DNA of 64,000 bases from Eubacteriales bacterium (GCA_028705495.1 JAQWDK010000007.1:24964-88963); one strand, 5' to 3'; positions 25,953-34,923 are shown, counted from the stretch's first letter. The notes: generated by a model not told the origin, from the letters alone. Program-made: numbers and translations.

Positions 25953-27092
25953 ATGGAACTTGATAAATACAGACAAGAGATTGACCAAACAGATGACAAG
26001 ATAAAGCAGCTTTTTGAGGAGCGAATGGATATCGCTGTAAAGATTGCGGAATATAAAAAAACAAACGGGCTCCCTGTGTTAAACCGCACAAGGGAGAGGG
26101 AAATTATCGGCCGTGTGACAGCAGGCGAAAGCGATGAGCTTGCCGGTTACACAAAACTGCTCTTTACAACGCTGTTCGACTTAAGCCGTTCCTATCAGAG
26201 CCGTCATGTGACAAAAGACGGAATCCTTGCAAAGAAAATCAGAGAAGCGATCGCGAATACCCCGAACACATTTCCGAAAAGCGCGGCTGTGGCATGTCAG
26301 GGTGTTGAAGGCGCATATTCACAGATTACTGCTGACAAGCTTTTCGCAAGACCGTCCATTATTTTCGTCAACTCCTTTGAAGGTGTTTTCAAGGCGGTCG
26401 ATAAGGAGCTATGTGATTACGGTATTTTACCTCTTGAGAACAGCCTCCACGGGTCGGTTACAGAGGTTTATGACTTAATGAACAAGTATAAGTTCCATAT
26501 CTCAAAAGCGGTAAAACTTCAGATAAACCACTCTCTTCTCGCGCTTCCCGGCACGAAGCTCTCCGATATAAAAGAAATTGTATCTCACGAACAGGCAATT
26601 GGGCAAAGTGAAGCTTTCCTTGAAACACTCAGCAGTGTCAAGATAACAGTATGTGAGAACACTGCAAAAGCCGCAAAAACCGTCGCTGAGTCAGGCAGAA
26701 AAGACCTTGCCGCGATTTCGTCTAAGAGCTGCGCCGAACTTTACGGGCTAAATTCCCTTAAAGAGGATGTTCAGGACAGCCATAACAATCACACAAGATT
26801 TATCTGTATCTCAAAAAAGCTTGAGATTTATCCCGGTTCGAACAAAACGAGCTTGATGCTGACCCTGCCCCACCGTCCGGGTTCGCTCTACAATATGATG
26901 GCGAAGTTCGCAGCGATGGGACTTAATTTAACAAAAATAGAAAGCCGTCCTATACCGGGCAGTGACTTTGAATTTATGTTCTACTTCGATATGGAAGCGT
27001 CGATTTACACCGAAGAGGTCATCACCTTATTGTCGGAGCTTGAAGCATCCCCCGAACAATTCGTGTTCCTCGGCAGCTATTCAGAGGCATAG
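25953..27092 (+). CDS. pheA: P-protein: chorismate mutase/prephenate dehydratase
   Basis: A bifunctional enzyme makes phenylpyruvate from chorismate. Residues 1-85 are an AroQ-type chorismate mutase (YRQEIDQTDDKIKQLFEERMDIAVKI begins it). Residues about 105-285 are prephenate dehydratase (CQGVEGAYSQIT, PLENSLHGSVTEV, NNHTRFICIS with the catalytic Thr). The ACT domain near 295-370 includes HRPGSLYNMMAKFA and ESRP, the Phe-binding motif, so Phe feedback is expected. It supplies prephenate for TyrA as well. AAGGAG precedes the start. Confidence 0.96.
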   Translation: MELDKYRQEIDQTDDKIKQLFEERMDIAVKIAEYKKTNGLPVLNRTREREIIGRVTAGESDELAGYTKLLFTTLFDLSRSYQSRHVTKDGILAKKIREAIANTPNTFPKSAAVACQGVEGAYSQITADKLFARPSIIFVNSFEGVFKAVDKELCDYGILPLENSLHGSVTEVYDLMNKYKFHISKAVKLQINHSLLALPGTKLSDIKEIVSHEQAIGQSEAFLETLSSVKITVCENTAKAAKTVAESGRKDLAAISSKSCAELYGLNSLKEDVQDSHNNHTRFICISKKLEIYPGSNKTSLMLTLPHRPGSLYNMMAKFAAMGLNLTKIESRPIPGSDFEFMFYFDMEASIYTEEVITLLSELEASPEQFVFLGSYSEA

Positions 27093-27113
27093 ATTGAAAG
27101 GATATTCATAAAA

Positions 27114-28352
27114 ATGACGGCAAAATACGGAGTTTTGGGCATGCCTCTCGGGCACAGCTATTCCGAGTGCATCCATCAGCTATTAGGAAACGACGACTAC
27201 AAAAAGTTAGAGCTTAGCGAAGCGGAGCTTGAGCGCTTTTTGAAAAAACGCGAATTTTCAGGCTATAATGTTACAATCCCCTATAAGAAGACTGTAATGC
27301 CCTACTGCGACAATTTAGGTGAGGGAGCCGCAAAAATCGGAAGTGTAAACACCCTTATCTGTCGTGACGGAAAACTTACGGGAGAAAACACCGACTTTTA
27401 CGGATTAGGTTATGCAGCAGACAGAGCGGATATTAAGTTTGAAGGTAAAAAGATTCTGATACTCGGCGCAGGCGGAACAAGCTTAGCGGCAAGGGCGGCC
27501 GCTCAGTCACGAAATGCAGCAGCCATTACAGTTATGGGTCATGCGGAAATTGCCAAAGGCGATTTTTCTGCAGTTTCTGATAGTGAGATTGTCATCAACA
27601 CCACACCTGTTGGAATGTGGCCGAATAGCGGGAGTTCACCGGTTGATTTAAGTGTTTTTAAAAACTGCAAAGGTGTAATCGATGCGGTATATAATCCGCT
27701 TTACACAAGATTTTTAATTCAGGCGAGGGAGCTTGGAATTCCCCACACAGGAGGACTTCCTATGCTTGTCGCACAGGCTGCGATGGCGGACTGCCTATTC
27801 TTTGATAAAAGCGAGCCGAATAAAGATCAAATCGAAAAAATAATAAAAAAACTCAGCCTTGGGGTTTCTAATATTGTGCTTATCGGTATGGCTGGCAGCG
27901 GAAAAACCACTGTCGGTGAAGCGGTAGCAAAAATGACGGGGCGGAGTTTTGCAGACACTGACAAGATTGTGACTGAGCTTGCCGAGATGTCAATACCGCA
28001 GATATTCGCAGAGCAGGGCGAAGATGCATTCAGAAAGCTTGAAGCGGATGTTGTCAAAGAAATCAGCAGAACAAAGGGCGCGGTTATCGCCACAGGCGGC
28101 GGCGTTGTAAAGAATATCGAAAACTGTCGGGAACTAAGACAAAACGGTATTATAGTCTGGCTTGACCGTCCACCAGAGGCGCTTGAGCTTTCAGGCCGGC
28201 CTCTGATGCAAAACAGAGCAGTAGCTGAAAAGCTTTACAACGAAAGAAAACCGCTTTACAAAAGTTTTGCGGATTACCGCATTGATTGCGGGGGAAAAGG
28301 ACTTTCGGAAGTCATTTCAAAGTTACTGTTAATAATTGATGATGAACGATAA
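27114..28352 (+). CDS. aroE-aroK: Shikimate dehydrogenase-shikimate kinase fusion
   Basis: Residues 1 to about 245 are AroE: GMPLGHSYS, the catalytic Lys in GYNVTIPYKK, the NADP-binding GAGGTSLAARAA and a NTTPVGM motif. A short linker leads to AroK from about residue 250: Walker A GMAGSGKTT, the shikimate-binding ADTD, and the GGGVV and GRPLM lid segments. At 412 aa, both catalytic sets look intact. The fusion joins steps 4 and 5 of the pathway and replaces separate aroE and aroK genes. It is the last gene of the operon, followed by a strong terminator. Confidence 0.95.
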   Translation: MTAKYGVLGMPLGHSYSECIHQLLGNDDYKKLELSEAELERFLKKREFSGYNVTIPYKKTVMPYCDNLGEGAAKIGSVNTLICRDGKLTGENTDFYGLGYAADRADIKFEGKKILILGAGGTSLAARAAAQSRNAAAITVMGHAEIAKGDFSAVSDSEIVINTTPVGMWPNSGSSPVDLSVFKNCKGVIDAVYNPLYTRFLIQARELGIPHTGGLPMLVAQAAMADCLFFDKSEPNKDQIEKIIKKLSLGVSNIVLIGMAGSGKTTVGEAVAKMTGRSFADTDKIVTELAEMSIPQIFAEQGEDAFRKLEADVVKEISRTKGAVIATGGGVVKNIENCRELRQNGIIVWLDRPPEALELSGRPLMQNRAVAEKLYNERKPLYKSFADYRIDCGGKGLSEVISKLLLIIDDER

Positions 28353-28362
28353 TAAAACAATA

Positions 28363-28394
28363 AGAGAGCTGTCAAAACGACAGTTCTCTTTTTT
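28363..28394 (+). terminator. Terminator of the aro operon
   Basis: An 11-bp stem (28363-28373 with 28379-28389, one G-U pair), a 5-nt A-rich loop and six T residues lie 10 nt after the aroE-aroK stop codon. Confidence 0.9.
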
Positions 28395-28428
28395 ACGGCG
28401 TGGCAACCTTTGTTTTATAAATGTTTTC

Positions 28429-28457
28429 TTGCAAAAATGGCTATAATGCTTTATAAT
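28429..28457 (+). promoter_or_regulatory. Sigma-A promoter of the queT unit
   Basis: TTGCAA (28429-28434), a 17-nt spacer and TATAAT (28452-28457) leave a leader of about 45 nt before queT. Confidence 0.7.
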
Positions 28458-28510
28458 ATAGAAAGATACACAAAGACCTAAAAAATCAAAAAAATCCCTG
28501 AAAGTTCAAG

Positions 28511-29029
28511 ATGAAAACCAATACGAAAACAAGAAAAACAATAAGAGACATAACTATTTCCGCAATGATTGCGGCGGTGTATATAGCCGTAACATCAGCC
28601 GTTGCTCCGTTTGGGTTTGAAGCCATCCAATTTAGGGTCTCGGAAGCTCTGACGGTACTTCCGTTTATTTTTCCCCAAAGTATAATGGGAATTTTTATCG
28701 GATGCCTAATTTCCAATCTTTTATCGCCCTTTGGCGCGCTTGATATTATCCTCGGAAGCCTTGCAAGTCTAATCGCTGCAATTTGGACAAGCCGTATGAA
28801 GAGCAAATACCTCGCTCCGCTTCCACCTGTTGTCGTTAACGCGGTTGTTGTCGGATTTTTGATAGCTTTTTCTGCAAGCGGGAATAATTTTAGCGGATTC
28901 AATATGGCAATATTCTACACAAATGTCGCTACGGTCGGTTTAAGTCAAGCTGTAGTCTGCTACGGGCTTGGTCTACCGCTGATTACGGTGATGCAAAAAC
29001 TATTCAGTAAGTTAAAGAGGGAAATATAA
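28511..29029 (+). CDS. queT: QueT-family queuosine-precursor transporter
   Basis: The 172-aa membrane protein has five or six hydrophobic segments and the QueT pattern FGFEAIQFRVSEALTVLPFIFPQSIMG and GALDIILGSLASLIAA. The family is the substrate-binding S component of ECF transporters for preQ0/preQ1. The leader was checked for a preQ1 riboswitch, and no clear aptamer was found. It is followed after 1 nt by a lipoprotein gene. Confidence 0.88.
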   Translation: MKTNTKTRKTIRDITISAMIAAVYIAVTSAVAPFGFEAIQFRVSEALTVLPFIFPQSIMGIFIGCLISNLLSPFGALDIILGSLASLIAAIWTSRMKSKYLAPLPPVVVNAVVVGFLIAFSASGNNFSGFNMAIFYTNVATVGLSQAVVCYGLGLPLITVMQKLFSKLKREI

Positions 29030-29030
29030 A

Positions 29031-29741
29031 GTGAAAAATAATAAAACTAAAATCTTATGCGCTTTTCTTTCTTTGTTTATACTGACAGCTTTTTCAAGCT
29101 GTGGCGCTGAGATAAAAAACTTTAGAAAGCTCAGCGACGGTAGACTTTGGGACAGGTCCACCGACACCTATTACACACCCTGCTCCGTAAGTCTCAGAGC
29201 TTATGAGCTTGGCGATATATACGCCAAAAACGAGACTTATAACTACTATAAAGTAAATTGGGAACTTCCTGAAAGATTCGTCGCTGATGAGGACACCGTA
29301 CTTGGCGGTGTTTATAGAAACTCAGAGATACCCGAGATAAATATATCAAACTTCGGTGCAGTGGCGGCGAAAATATATGTGACGGGCGAGATTCGCCAGC
29401 TTGTCGACGAGCTGCTCGCATCCCCCGATATCATCGGTGATGTATCGCGCTTCACTCATTACGAGGACGGTACGGAGCGTGTCAACGCGGTTGTCGATGC
29501 GATGATAAGTGGTGAGGAGAAGCCCATACCTGTCAATATCGATGAGGACAGAGTTTTTGAGATAGGGCTTTTATCGGCGGACTATCCTGGACTTGTCTAT
29601 ACGGTTATATTTATGCTTGATATAAACGGTGATGCATACCTTTATGACCGTTCCGACAAAAAGTGCGTCGCTTGTCCCGTTATGATAAAAGATTATATGC
29701 TCGGCACGAGTTCCGAAACATCTGAAGATATATCAAAATGA
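29031..29741 (+). CDS. Hypothetical lipoprotein
   Basis: GTG start at 29031 follows agaggg. The 236-aa product has a lipoprotein signal peptide (KILCAFLSLFILTAFSSCG; Cys24 probable lipidation site) and an extracytoplasmic domain of mixed alpha/beta character. I recognise no family. It contains no metal or catalytic motif that I can see. Its stop overlaps the rimI start (ATGA), so it belongs to the queT-rimI-tsaD transcription unit. Confidence 0.7.
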   Translation: MKNNKTKILCAFLSLFILTAFSSCGAEIKNFRKLSDGRLWDRSTDTYYTPCSVSLRAYELGDIYAKNETYNYYKVNWELPERFVADEDTVLGGVYRNSEIPEINISNFGAVAAKIYVTGEIRQLVDELLASPDIIGDVSRFTHYEDGTERVNAVVDAMISGEEKPIPVNIDEDRVFEIGLLSADYPGLVYTVIFMLDINGDAYLYDRSDKKCVACPVMIKDYMLGTSSETSEDISK

Positions 29742-30172
29742 TAAAAATAGAAAAGCTAATAGCAGAGCGGGTGGGTGCTGCAGTCGCTCTCGAAAAAGAG
29801 AGCCTAAAAACCGCGTGGAGTGAAAAGTCGATTGAAAGCTGTATCGGCAGCGAATCACTTCGATACATTACCGCGGCGGTTGACGAAGTTTTAGCTGGCA
29901 TCTGCAGCTACAGCCTTGTGTGTGGTGAAGGACAGCTGATAAACCTTGCTGTTGCTGAGCGATTTAGAAGGCGCAAAATCGGCGGGGCACTGCTTGATGC
30001 AGCGATAGCTGATGCAGTTGAAAGCGGAGCGGAGGTCTTTACCCTCGAGGTAGAGCCTGACAACAAAGGAGCAATAGCCTTGTACGAATCCTTTGGGTTT
30101 GAAACTGTGGGAAGAAGAAAAAACTTCTATCCCAATGGTTCCGACGCAATATGTATGATGAAGAAACTGTAA
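29738..30172 (+). CDS. rimI: [Ribosomal protein bS18]-alanine N-acetyltransferase-like GNAT
   Basis: The 144-aa GNAT protein has the acetyl-CoA-binding RRRKIGGALLDAAIADA and the LEVEPDNKGAIALYESFGFETVGRRKNFY motif typical of RimI. Its position directly before tsaD, the usual genomic partner, supports the name. It overlaps the lipoprotein stop by 4 nt. Confidence 0.9.
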   Translation: MIKIEKLIAERVGAAVALEKESLKTAWSEKSIESCIGSESLRYITAAVDEVLAGICSYSLVCGEGQLINLAVAERFRRRKIGGALLDAAIADAVESGAEVFTLEVEPDNKGAIALYESFGFETVGRRKNFYPNGSDAICMMKKL

Positions 30173-30195
30173 GGAAAGGTATTCCATCCTAAAAT

Positions 30196-31227
30196 ATGAA
30201 AATTATCGCAATAGAAACTTCCTGCGACGAAACCTCTGCGGCAGTCGTCGAAGACGGCAGGCATTTGCTGTCTAATATAGTAGCCTCTCAAGTTGAGATA
30301 CACGCAAGATACGGCGGTGTTGTCCCTGAAATCGCCTCCCGCGCCCATACGGAAGCCCTCAGCGGAACAGTTTTACAAGCGCTAAGTCAAGCGCAGTGCA
30401 CTCTCGATGATATTGAAGCTATCGCTGTGACAAACACCCCCGGACTAATCGGCGCTCTCCTTACCGGAGTTTCATTCGCAAAAGGACTTGCATATTCCTC
30501 CGGCAAACCACTCGTTGCCGTCCATCATATACGTTCCCATGTCGCCGCAAATTACCTTGCCCATCCGACACTCGAACCGCCGTTTTACGCGCTTGTGGTC
30601 TCCGGCGGCCATACCTCGATTCTCGCAGTGGACAGCTACACAAGCTACCGTACAATCGGTGTTACCCGTGACGACGCGGCAGGCGAAGCGCTCGACAAAG
30701 CCGCGCGTGTTCTCGGTTTGCCATATCCGGGCGGTGCATCGATGGACAAGCTCGCATTTGAAGGTGATTCCAACGCAATTTCCTTTCCCGAAGCTCATGT
30801 GAGCGGCGCGCCTTTTGACTTTTCGTTTTCCGGTATGAAAACAGCCGTTATAAACTACACCCATAAGCTCGAAAGCAGAAAAGTCGAAATTGACGACAAG
30901 CTAAGAGCTGATATTGCAGCATCTTATATGCGCACACTCTCTGCAACGGTTGCCGATAGACTTGAAGCGCTAATAAAACAAAACGAAAAGAGAAACATCG
31001 TCCTTGCAGGCGGTGTAGCAGCATCAAAATACCTCAGAAATGTACTAGCTGAGGTCTGTGAGAGGGGCGGGGTGGGCTTCTATTACCCGCCTATAAAGCT
31101 TTGCGGAGACAATGCCGCAATGGTGGCATCGCAAGCTTATTATGAATGCATAGCCGGTTCAAGAGCAGGAATGAATTTGAACGCTTATGCAACATCGGAG
31201 GCAGATTTAAGCTTCAAAAATGAATGA
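30196..31227 (+). CDS. tsaD: tRNA threonylcarbamoyladenosine transferase subunit TsaD
   Basis: TsaD transfers threonylcarbamoyl from TC-AMP to A37 of ANN-decoding tRNAs, acting with TsaB and TsaE (not in the window). The 343-aa protein starts IIAIETSCDETSAAVV. It carries the metal-binding HHIRSHVAAN, the SGGHTSI loop, GASMDKLA and the C-terminal GGVAASKYLR and CGDNAAM. Family length is about 335-350. Confidence 0.97.
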   Translation: MKIIAIETSCDETSAAVVEDGRHLLSNIVASQVEIHARYGGVVPEIASRAHTEALSGTVLQALSQAQCTLDDIEAIAVTNTPGLIGALLTGVSFAKGLAYSSGKPLVAVHHIRSHVAANYLAHPTLEPPFYALVVSGGHTSILAVDSYTSYRTIGVTRDDAAGEALDKAARVLGLPYPGGASMDKLAFEGDSNAISFPEAHVSGAPFDFSFSGMKTAVINYTHKLESRKVEIDDKLRADIAASYMRTLSATVADRLEALIKQNEKRNIVLAGGVAASKYLRNVLAEVCERGGVGFYYPPIKLCGDNAAMVASQAYYECIAGSRAGMNLNAYATSEADLSFKNE

Positions 31228-31553
31228 AGAAAAATCGAATCCTGCAAAAATAAGTTTTCTAAAACCATAATTCAATCGACATAATACTTATTCACAGGCT
31301 GTGGAAAAGGTTGTGGAAAACTTTGTGGTTTTGCACATAAAACCGCAAAAATCGGGAAATAGCTTGTTTTAGGCTGTGGATAACCCTGTGGAAACGGTGG
31401 ATAAATAATATTTATTACGAAAACCTGCAGGGAAATATGTAAACCTAATTACTTAAACTATGCACATGCATATGAAAAACAGCAGTCATTTTTGATATAC
31501 AACTGATGCTTTATTGCAAAAAATAACCAGTAGCAAGAAAGGTAGAATTACAC
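31228..31553. other. Non-coding region carrying the DnaA-box cluster and promoter of the dehydrogenase gene
   Basis: No gene is seen in 326 nt. It holds a cluster of DnaA-box-like sequences (31288-31404), an AT-rich tract (31405-31425) and, closer to 31554, an AT-rich leader with AAAGG as ribosome-binding site for the next gene. Confidence 0.6.
31288..31404. repeat. Phased DnaA-box cluster
   Basis: Seven matches to the DnaA box TTATCCACA (or its complement TGTGGATAA) lie in 117 bp. Starts are 31288 (TTATTCACA), 31300 and 31312 (TGTGGAAAA), 31324 (TGTGGTTTT), 31375 (perfect TGTGGATAA), 31387 (TGTGGAAAC) and 31396 (GGTGGATAA). The first four start exactly 12 nt apart, as do 31375 and 31387. 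An AT-rich tract follows. No dnaA, dnaN, recF or rpmH is nearby, so a DnaA titration or regulatory site is more likely than oriC. Confidence 0.8.
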
Positions 31554-32735
31554 ATGACAGTAAAAGACTACACAAACGAGATCGAGAATGCAGCGAATCA
31601 CTTCCGCAAACTGCTCAAAGCACAGCTTGAAAGAGCCGATGCGATAAAATCAGGAGCTGATTTTACGGATTATGAAAAACTTGAGAAGCTTAGAATCGGC
31701 GTATGCGGCGGTGACGGTATCGGCCCGAGCATAACAGCCGTAACTCAAACTGTGCTTGAGAATCTTTTGGCTGATGAAGTCAGAAGCGGTAAAATTGAAT
31801 TTGTTACGATAGACGGGCTGACGATAGAGAACCGTATCGCGGTTATGAAAGCGATACCTGACGATGTGCTTGAAGAGCTCAAAAGCTGTCATGTTATACT
31901 CAAAGGACCGACGACTACACCCCAAGCAGGTGACGGCAGACCCAATATCGAGAGCGCGAATGTCGCAATGAGAAAAGCGCTTGATTTGTTTGCCAATGTT
32001 AGGCCGGTAAAAATCCCTTCGCAAGGCATCGACTGGACCTTCTTCCGTGAAAACACCGAAGGCTCATACGCTGTTGGTTCACAGGGAATCAATGTCAACC
32101 CCGAACTTGCGCTTGACTTTACAGTTACTACAACCGAAGGTACGGAAAGAATTGCAAAACTCGCTTATGAGTTCGCTCGCAAGAATAATAAGGATAGAGT
32201 TTCTATTGTCACTAAAGCGAATGTTATTAAGACAACCGACGGCAAGTTTTTGAATATATGTAAAGAGATTTCCAAAGACTATCCGGAAATCACTACCGAT
32301 GAATGGTATATTGACATAATGACAGCTAAGCTTATTGACGAGAAACGCCGCCGCGACTTCAAGGTTGTCGTACTCCCGAACCTCTATGGCGATATAATAA
32401 CCGACGAAGCCGCTGAATTCCAGGGCGGTGTCGGCACTGCCGGTTCTGCGAACATAGGTAAACGCTATGCTATGTTTGAAGCAATCCACGGTTCGGCGCC
32501 GAGAATGGTTGACGAGGGAAGGGATATATACGCAGACCCCTGTTCGATGCTCCGTGCAGGAGTTATGCTACTTGAACATATCGGTTGCGCAGATAAAGCT
32601 GAAGCTCTGACAAAAGCACTTGACTTTTGTATGTTTGAAGACAAAAAGTTTGTCATAACCGGAAGAGATACCGGAGCGACAACAAAGCAGTTCGGCGAAT
32701 ATGTACTTGAAACGACTAAAAGCCTTTTGAAATAA
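31554..32735 (+). CDS. Isocitrate/isopropylmalate dehydrogenase-family protein
   Basis: The 393-aa protein belongs to the beta-decarboxylating dehydrogenase family. GGDGIGPSI lies near residue 52, LKGPTTTP in the middle, FFRENTEGSYAVGSQG carries a substrate-binding loop, and NLYGDIITDEAAEFQGGVG and FEAIHGSAPR lie in the C-terminal half with metal-binding Asp residues. An N-terminal extension of about 45 residues is present. Isocitrate versus isopropylmalate cannot be decided by eye; the ENTEGSY motif and lack of leu genes lean towards NAD-isocitrate type. It is monocistronic behind the DnaA-box region. Confidence 0.85.
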   Translation: MTVKDYTNEIENAANHFRKLLKAQLERADAIKSGADFTDYEKLEKLRIGVCGGDGIGPSITAVTQTVLENLLADEVRSGKIEFVTIDGLTIENRIAVMKAIPDDVLEELKSCHVILKGPTTTPQAGDGRPNIESANVAMRKALDLFANVRPVKIPSQGIDWTFFRENTEGSYAVGSQGINVNPELALDFTVTTTEGTERIAKLAYEFARKNNKDRVSIVTKANVIKTTDGKFLNICKEISKDYPEITTDEWYIDIMTAKLIDEKRRRDFKVVVLPNLYGDIITDEAAEFQGGVGTAGSANIGKRYAMFEAIHGSAPRMVDEGRDIYADPCSMLRAGVMLLEHIGCADKAEALTKALDFCMFEDKKFVITGRDTGATTKQFGEYVLETTKSLLK

Positions 32736-32865
32736 CCTCAAGCGGGAGTTAGTCATTAATAAGCATATTATTTCGTATAATAAGATTGAAAGAATGATCT
32801 CTGTAGCAAGAAAGAAGTTGTCATACAAACGAATTAAATGCTTATCATGCGCGAGGTAATGATTT

Positions 32866-33729
32866 ATGATTGAGCTTAAAAATGAACCACTTGCAAAATA
32901 CTGCACCTTTAAAATAGGCGGAGAGGCAACAATCTTGTTTCCCGAAACATTGTCGGAGCTCGCGCTCTTGATAGCTGATTTCGCTGCAAGCAAAAAGCCG
33001 TACCACATCTTCGGTAACTGCTCTAATGTGCTTTTCCCAGACAGTGGTGTCGGTTTTACGGCGGTTATTACTACAAAACTCAAAACTGTTCTAGTACATG
33101 AGCGCAAGATAACAGCTGAATGCGGAGCAAGCCTTAACAGCCTTGCTATCGCCGCAAGAGATGCGGGACTTACGGGACTGGAGTTCGCCTACGGCATACC
33201 CGGGACTGTGGGTGGCGGATTATTTATGAACGCCGGAGCATACGGCGGTCAGTTGTCGGATGTGGTCTGCGGATGTACTGCGGTGACAAAGGACGGATTA
33301 GTCCAAATGCTCACAGCCGATGAGATGGAATTAGGCTACCGCGAATCGGTATTCCAGAAAAGCGGCTTAATAGTTCTTGAGGTATATTTTACATTAAGAG
33401 AAGGAGATAAAGAGCAAATTGGAGCTTTGATGTCTTCTTATATGGACAGAAGAAAGAAAAGCCAGCCTCTTGAATACCCGAGCGCGGGCAGTGTTTTTAA
33501 GCGTCCTGTCGGTCATTTCGCAGGCGCGCTTATTGAGTGCGCAAATCTTAAGGGGCTGAATGTCGGCGGTGCGCAGGTTTCGCAAAAACATGCGGGTTTT
33601 ATCGTTAATAAAGGGAATGCTACTGCAAGGGATGTCAGGGAACTCATCAACCTTGTGAAAGAGCATGTGAAAGAGAACTCCGGTGTCGTCCTCGAGAGCG
33701 AGATAAGAATAATCGAAGAAACGGAATAA
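32866..33729 (+). CDS. murB: UDP-N-acetylenolpyruvoylglucosamine reductase
   Basis: MurB reduces UDP-GlcNAc-enolpyruvate to UDP-MurNAc with NADPH and FAD. The 287-aa enzyme has the FAD-binding segments FGNCSNVLFPDSG and YGIPGTVGGGLFMNAGAYG, the GYRESVFQ motif and a C-terminal AGALIECANLKGLNVGGAQVSQKHAGFIVN. In many Firmicutes murB sits upstream of rapZ, yvcK and whiA; here only whiA follows, with an acetyltransferase remnant between. Confidence 0.95.
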   Translation: MIELKNEPLAKYCTFKIGGEATILFPETLSELALLIADFAASKKPYHIFGNCSNVLFPDSGVGFTAVITTKLKTVLVHERKITAECGASLNSLAIAARDAGLTGLEFAYGIPGTVGGGLFMNAGAYGGQLSDVVCGCTAVTKDGLVQMLTADEMELGYRESVFQKSGLIVLEVYFTLREGDKEQIGALMSSYMDRRKKSQPLEYPSAGSVFKRPVGHFAGALIECANLKGLNVGGAQVSQKHAGFIVNKGNATARDVRELINLVKEHVKENSGVVLESEIRIIEETE

Positions 33730-33760
33730 ATAATGGACCTAAACGAAATTTTGTAAACGG

Positions 33761-34045
33761 ATGCAGGATGGAAGGCTTTATTATCCGACCGACCCGGATT
33801 CCAGGAGAAAGCAAGCGCAGTACAACCTACCGGTCCGCGTCGGCAACAAAATCAGGATAGGTGCGGGCGCGATAATTCTGCCCGGTGTGACTATTGGCTA
33901 TAACTTCGTTATCGGTGCTGTCAGTGTTGTGACAAAGGATGTACCAGCAAATGCTGTCGCTGTCGGAAACCCATGTAGGGTGCTTCGCGAGATTTCCGAA
34001 GAGGACAAGCTCTATTATAGAAAAGGCGAAATATCGGATTTGTAA
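33761..34045 (+). pseudogene. C-terminal remnant of a maltose/sugar O-acetyltransferase
   Basis: The frame encodes the last 94 residues of a left-handed beta-helix acetyltransferase of the Maa/LacA type: PVRVGNKIRIGAGAIILPGV, TIGYNFVIGAVSVVTKDVP, AVGNPCRVLREI. Full-length proteins are about 185-200 residues; the N-terminal mac domain and half of the helix, including the catalytic His region, are missing. A stop codon lies 7 codons upstream in frame, and there is no good ribosome-binding site. It is probably a decayed gene between murB and whiA. Confidence 0.7.
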
Positions 34046-34071
34046 TTTTCATCATGCGGGAGGTTTGGGAG

Positions 34072-34923
34072 ATGTCTTTTTCGTCGGATGTAAAAAAACA
34101 GCTTTGCGCCATCAAAGAACGCAAGGAATGCTGTCGTATGGCGCTACTGTACGGAATGCTCCTTACGGCAAAGCACGAACACGACGGTGTGAAATTTATC
34201 TCCTCATCCGAAGAAGCCGCGGCACTCTGTGTGTCGCTGACGGAAAAGAGCCCGGCAAGAGCGGCGACAGTACCCTATGCTACGGGATTTGAAACATATA
34301 TCAGCGAGGAAATTTATTTGGTTTTACCGCTGATTTCGGAGAAACTTGATTTAACACCGATTGTATGCGAAAGATGCAGAAACAGCTTTTTCAGGGGGCT
34401 TTTTATCGCTTGCGGTAGTGTTACAGCACCTGAAAAGGGCTACCATCTTGAGCTTGCCGCAACTGGAGCGAGAACAGAGGGAATTGCTTCTTTTGCTGCC
34501 GAAAACGGATTTAACTTTCGTGAAGTGGTCAGAGGAGCTGAAAGGTCCCTTTACATAAAAGACAGCGAAGAAATAGAAGATTTTCTTGCATTTATCGGAG
34601 CTGCAAAGGCTTCACTTGATTTTATGAACGCTAAAATCTCAAAAGAAGTGCGCAACGACATCAACAGAATCACCAATTTTGAGACGGCAAACATCGACAA
34701 GGCTGCAACTGCCGCTGCAGCACAACTCGAAGCGATAAGAGCTTTGGTGAACAGCGGAGAAATTGACACTTTGCCACAAGAACTGCGAGAGACGGCAAAA
34801 GTCCGGGTTGAGAACCCAGAGATGAGCCTTGGTGAGCTAAGAAAGCTATTTGATCCGCCAATAAGCAAGTCTGGACTACACCACAGGCTCAGAAAAGTGA
34901 CGGAGCGAGCAGGGATTGTTTGA
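34072..34923 (+). CDS. whiA: WhiA-family DNA-binding protein
   Basis: The 283-aa protein has the WhiA layout: an N-terminal LAGLIDADG-like region (SFSSDVKKQLC, RGLFIACGSVTAPEKGYHLEL), a middle segment (NRITNFETANIDKAATAA) and a C-terminal helix-turn-helix (LRETAKVRVENPEMSLGELRKL, ISKSGLHHRLRK). WhiA controls sporulation in actinomycetes and influences division and metabolism in Firmicutes. ATG at 34072 has GGGAGG 8 nt upstream; an earlier in-frame ATG (34054) overlaps that site. Confidence 0.95.
   Translation: MSFSSDVKKQLCAIKERKECCRMALLYGMLLTAKHEHDGVKFISSSEEAAALCVSLTEKSPARAATVPYATGFETYISEEIYLVLPLISEKLDLTPIVCERCRNSFFRGLFIACGSVTAPEKGYHLELAATGARTEGIASFAAENGFNFREVVRGAERSLYIKDSEEIEDFLAFIGAAKASLDFMNAKISKEVRNDINRITNFETANIDKAATAAAAQLEAIRALVNSGEIDTLPQELRETAKVRVENPEMSLGELRKLFDPPISKSGLHHRLRKVTERAGIV

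Noticed and set aside
28458..28510. preQ1 riboswitch before queT
   Set aside because: The short leader lacks the conserved loop and A-rich tail arrangement of preQ1 aptamers.
31288..31404. Replication origin (oriC)
   Set aside because: DnaA boxes and an AT-rich tract are present, but there is no dnaA, dnaN, recF or rpmH nearby and gene direction does not switch here.
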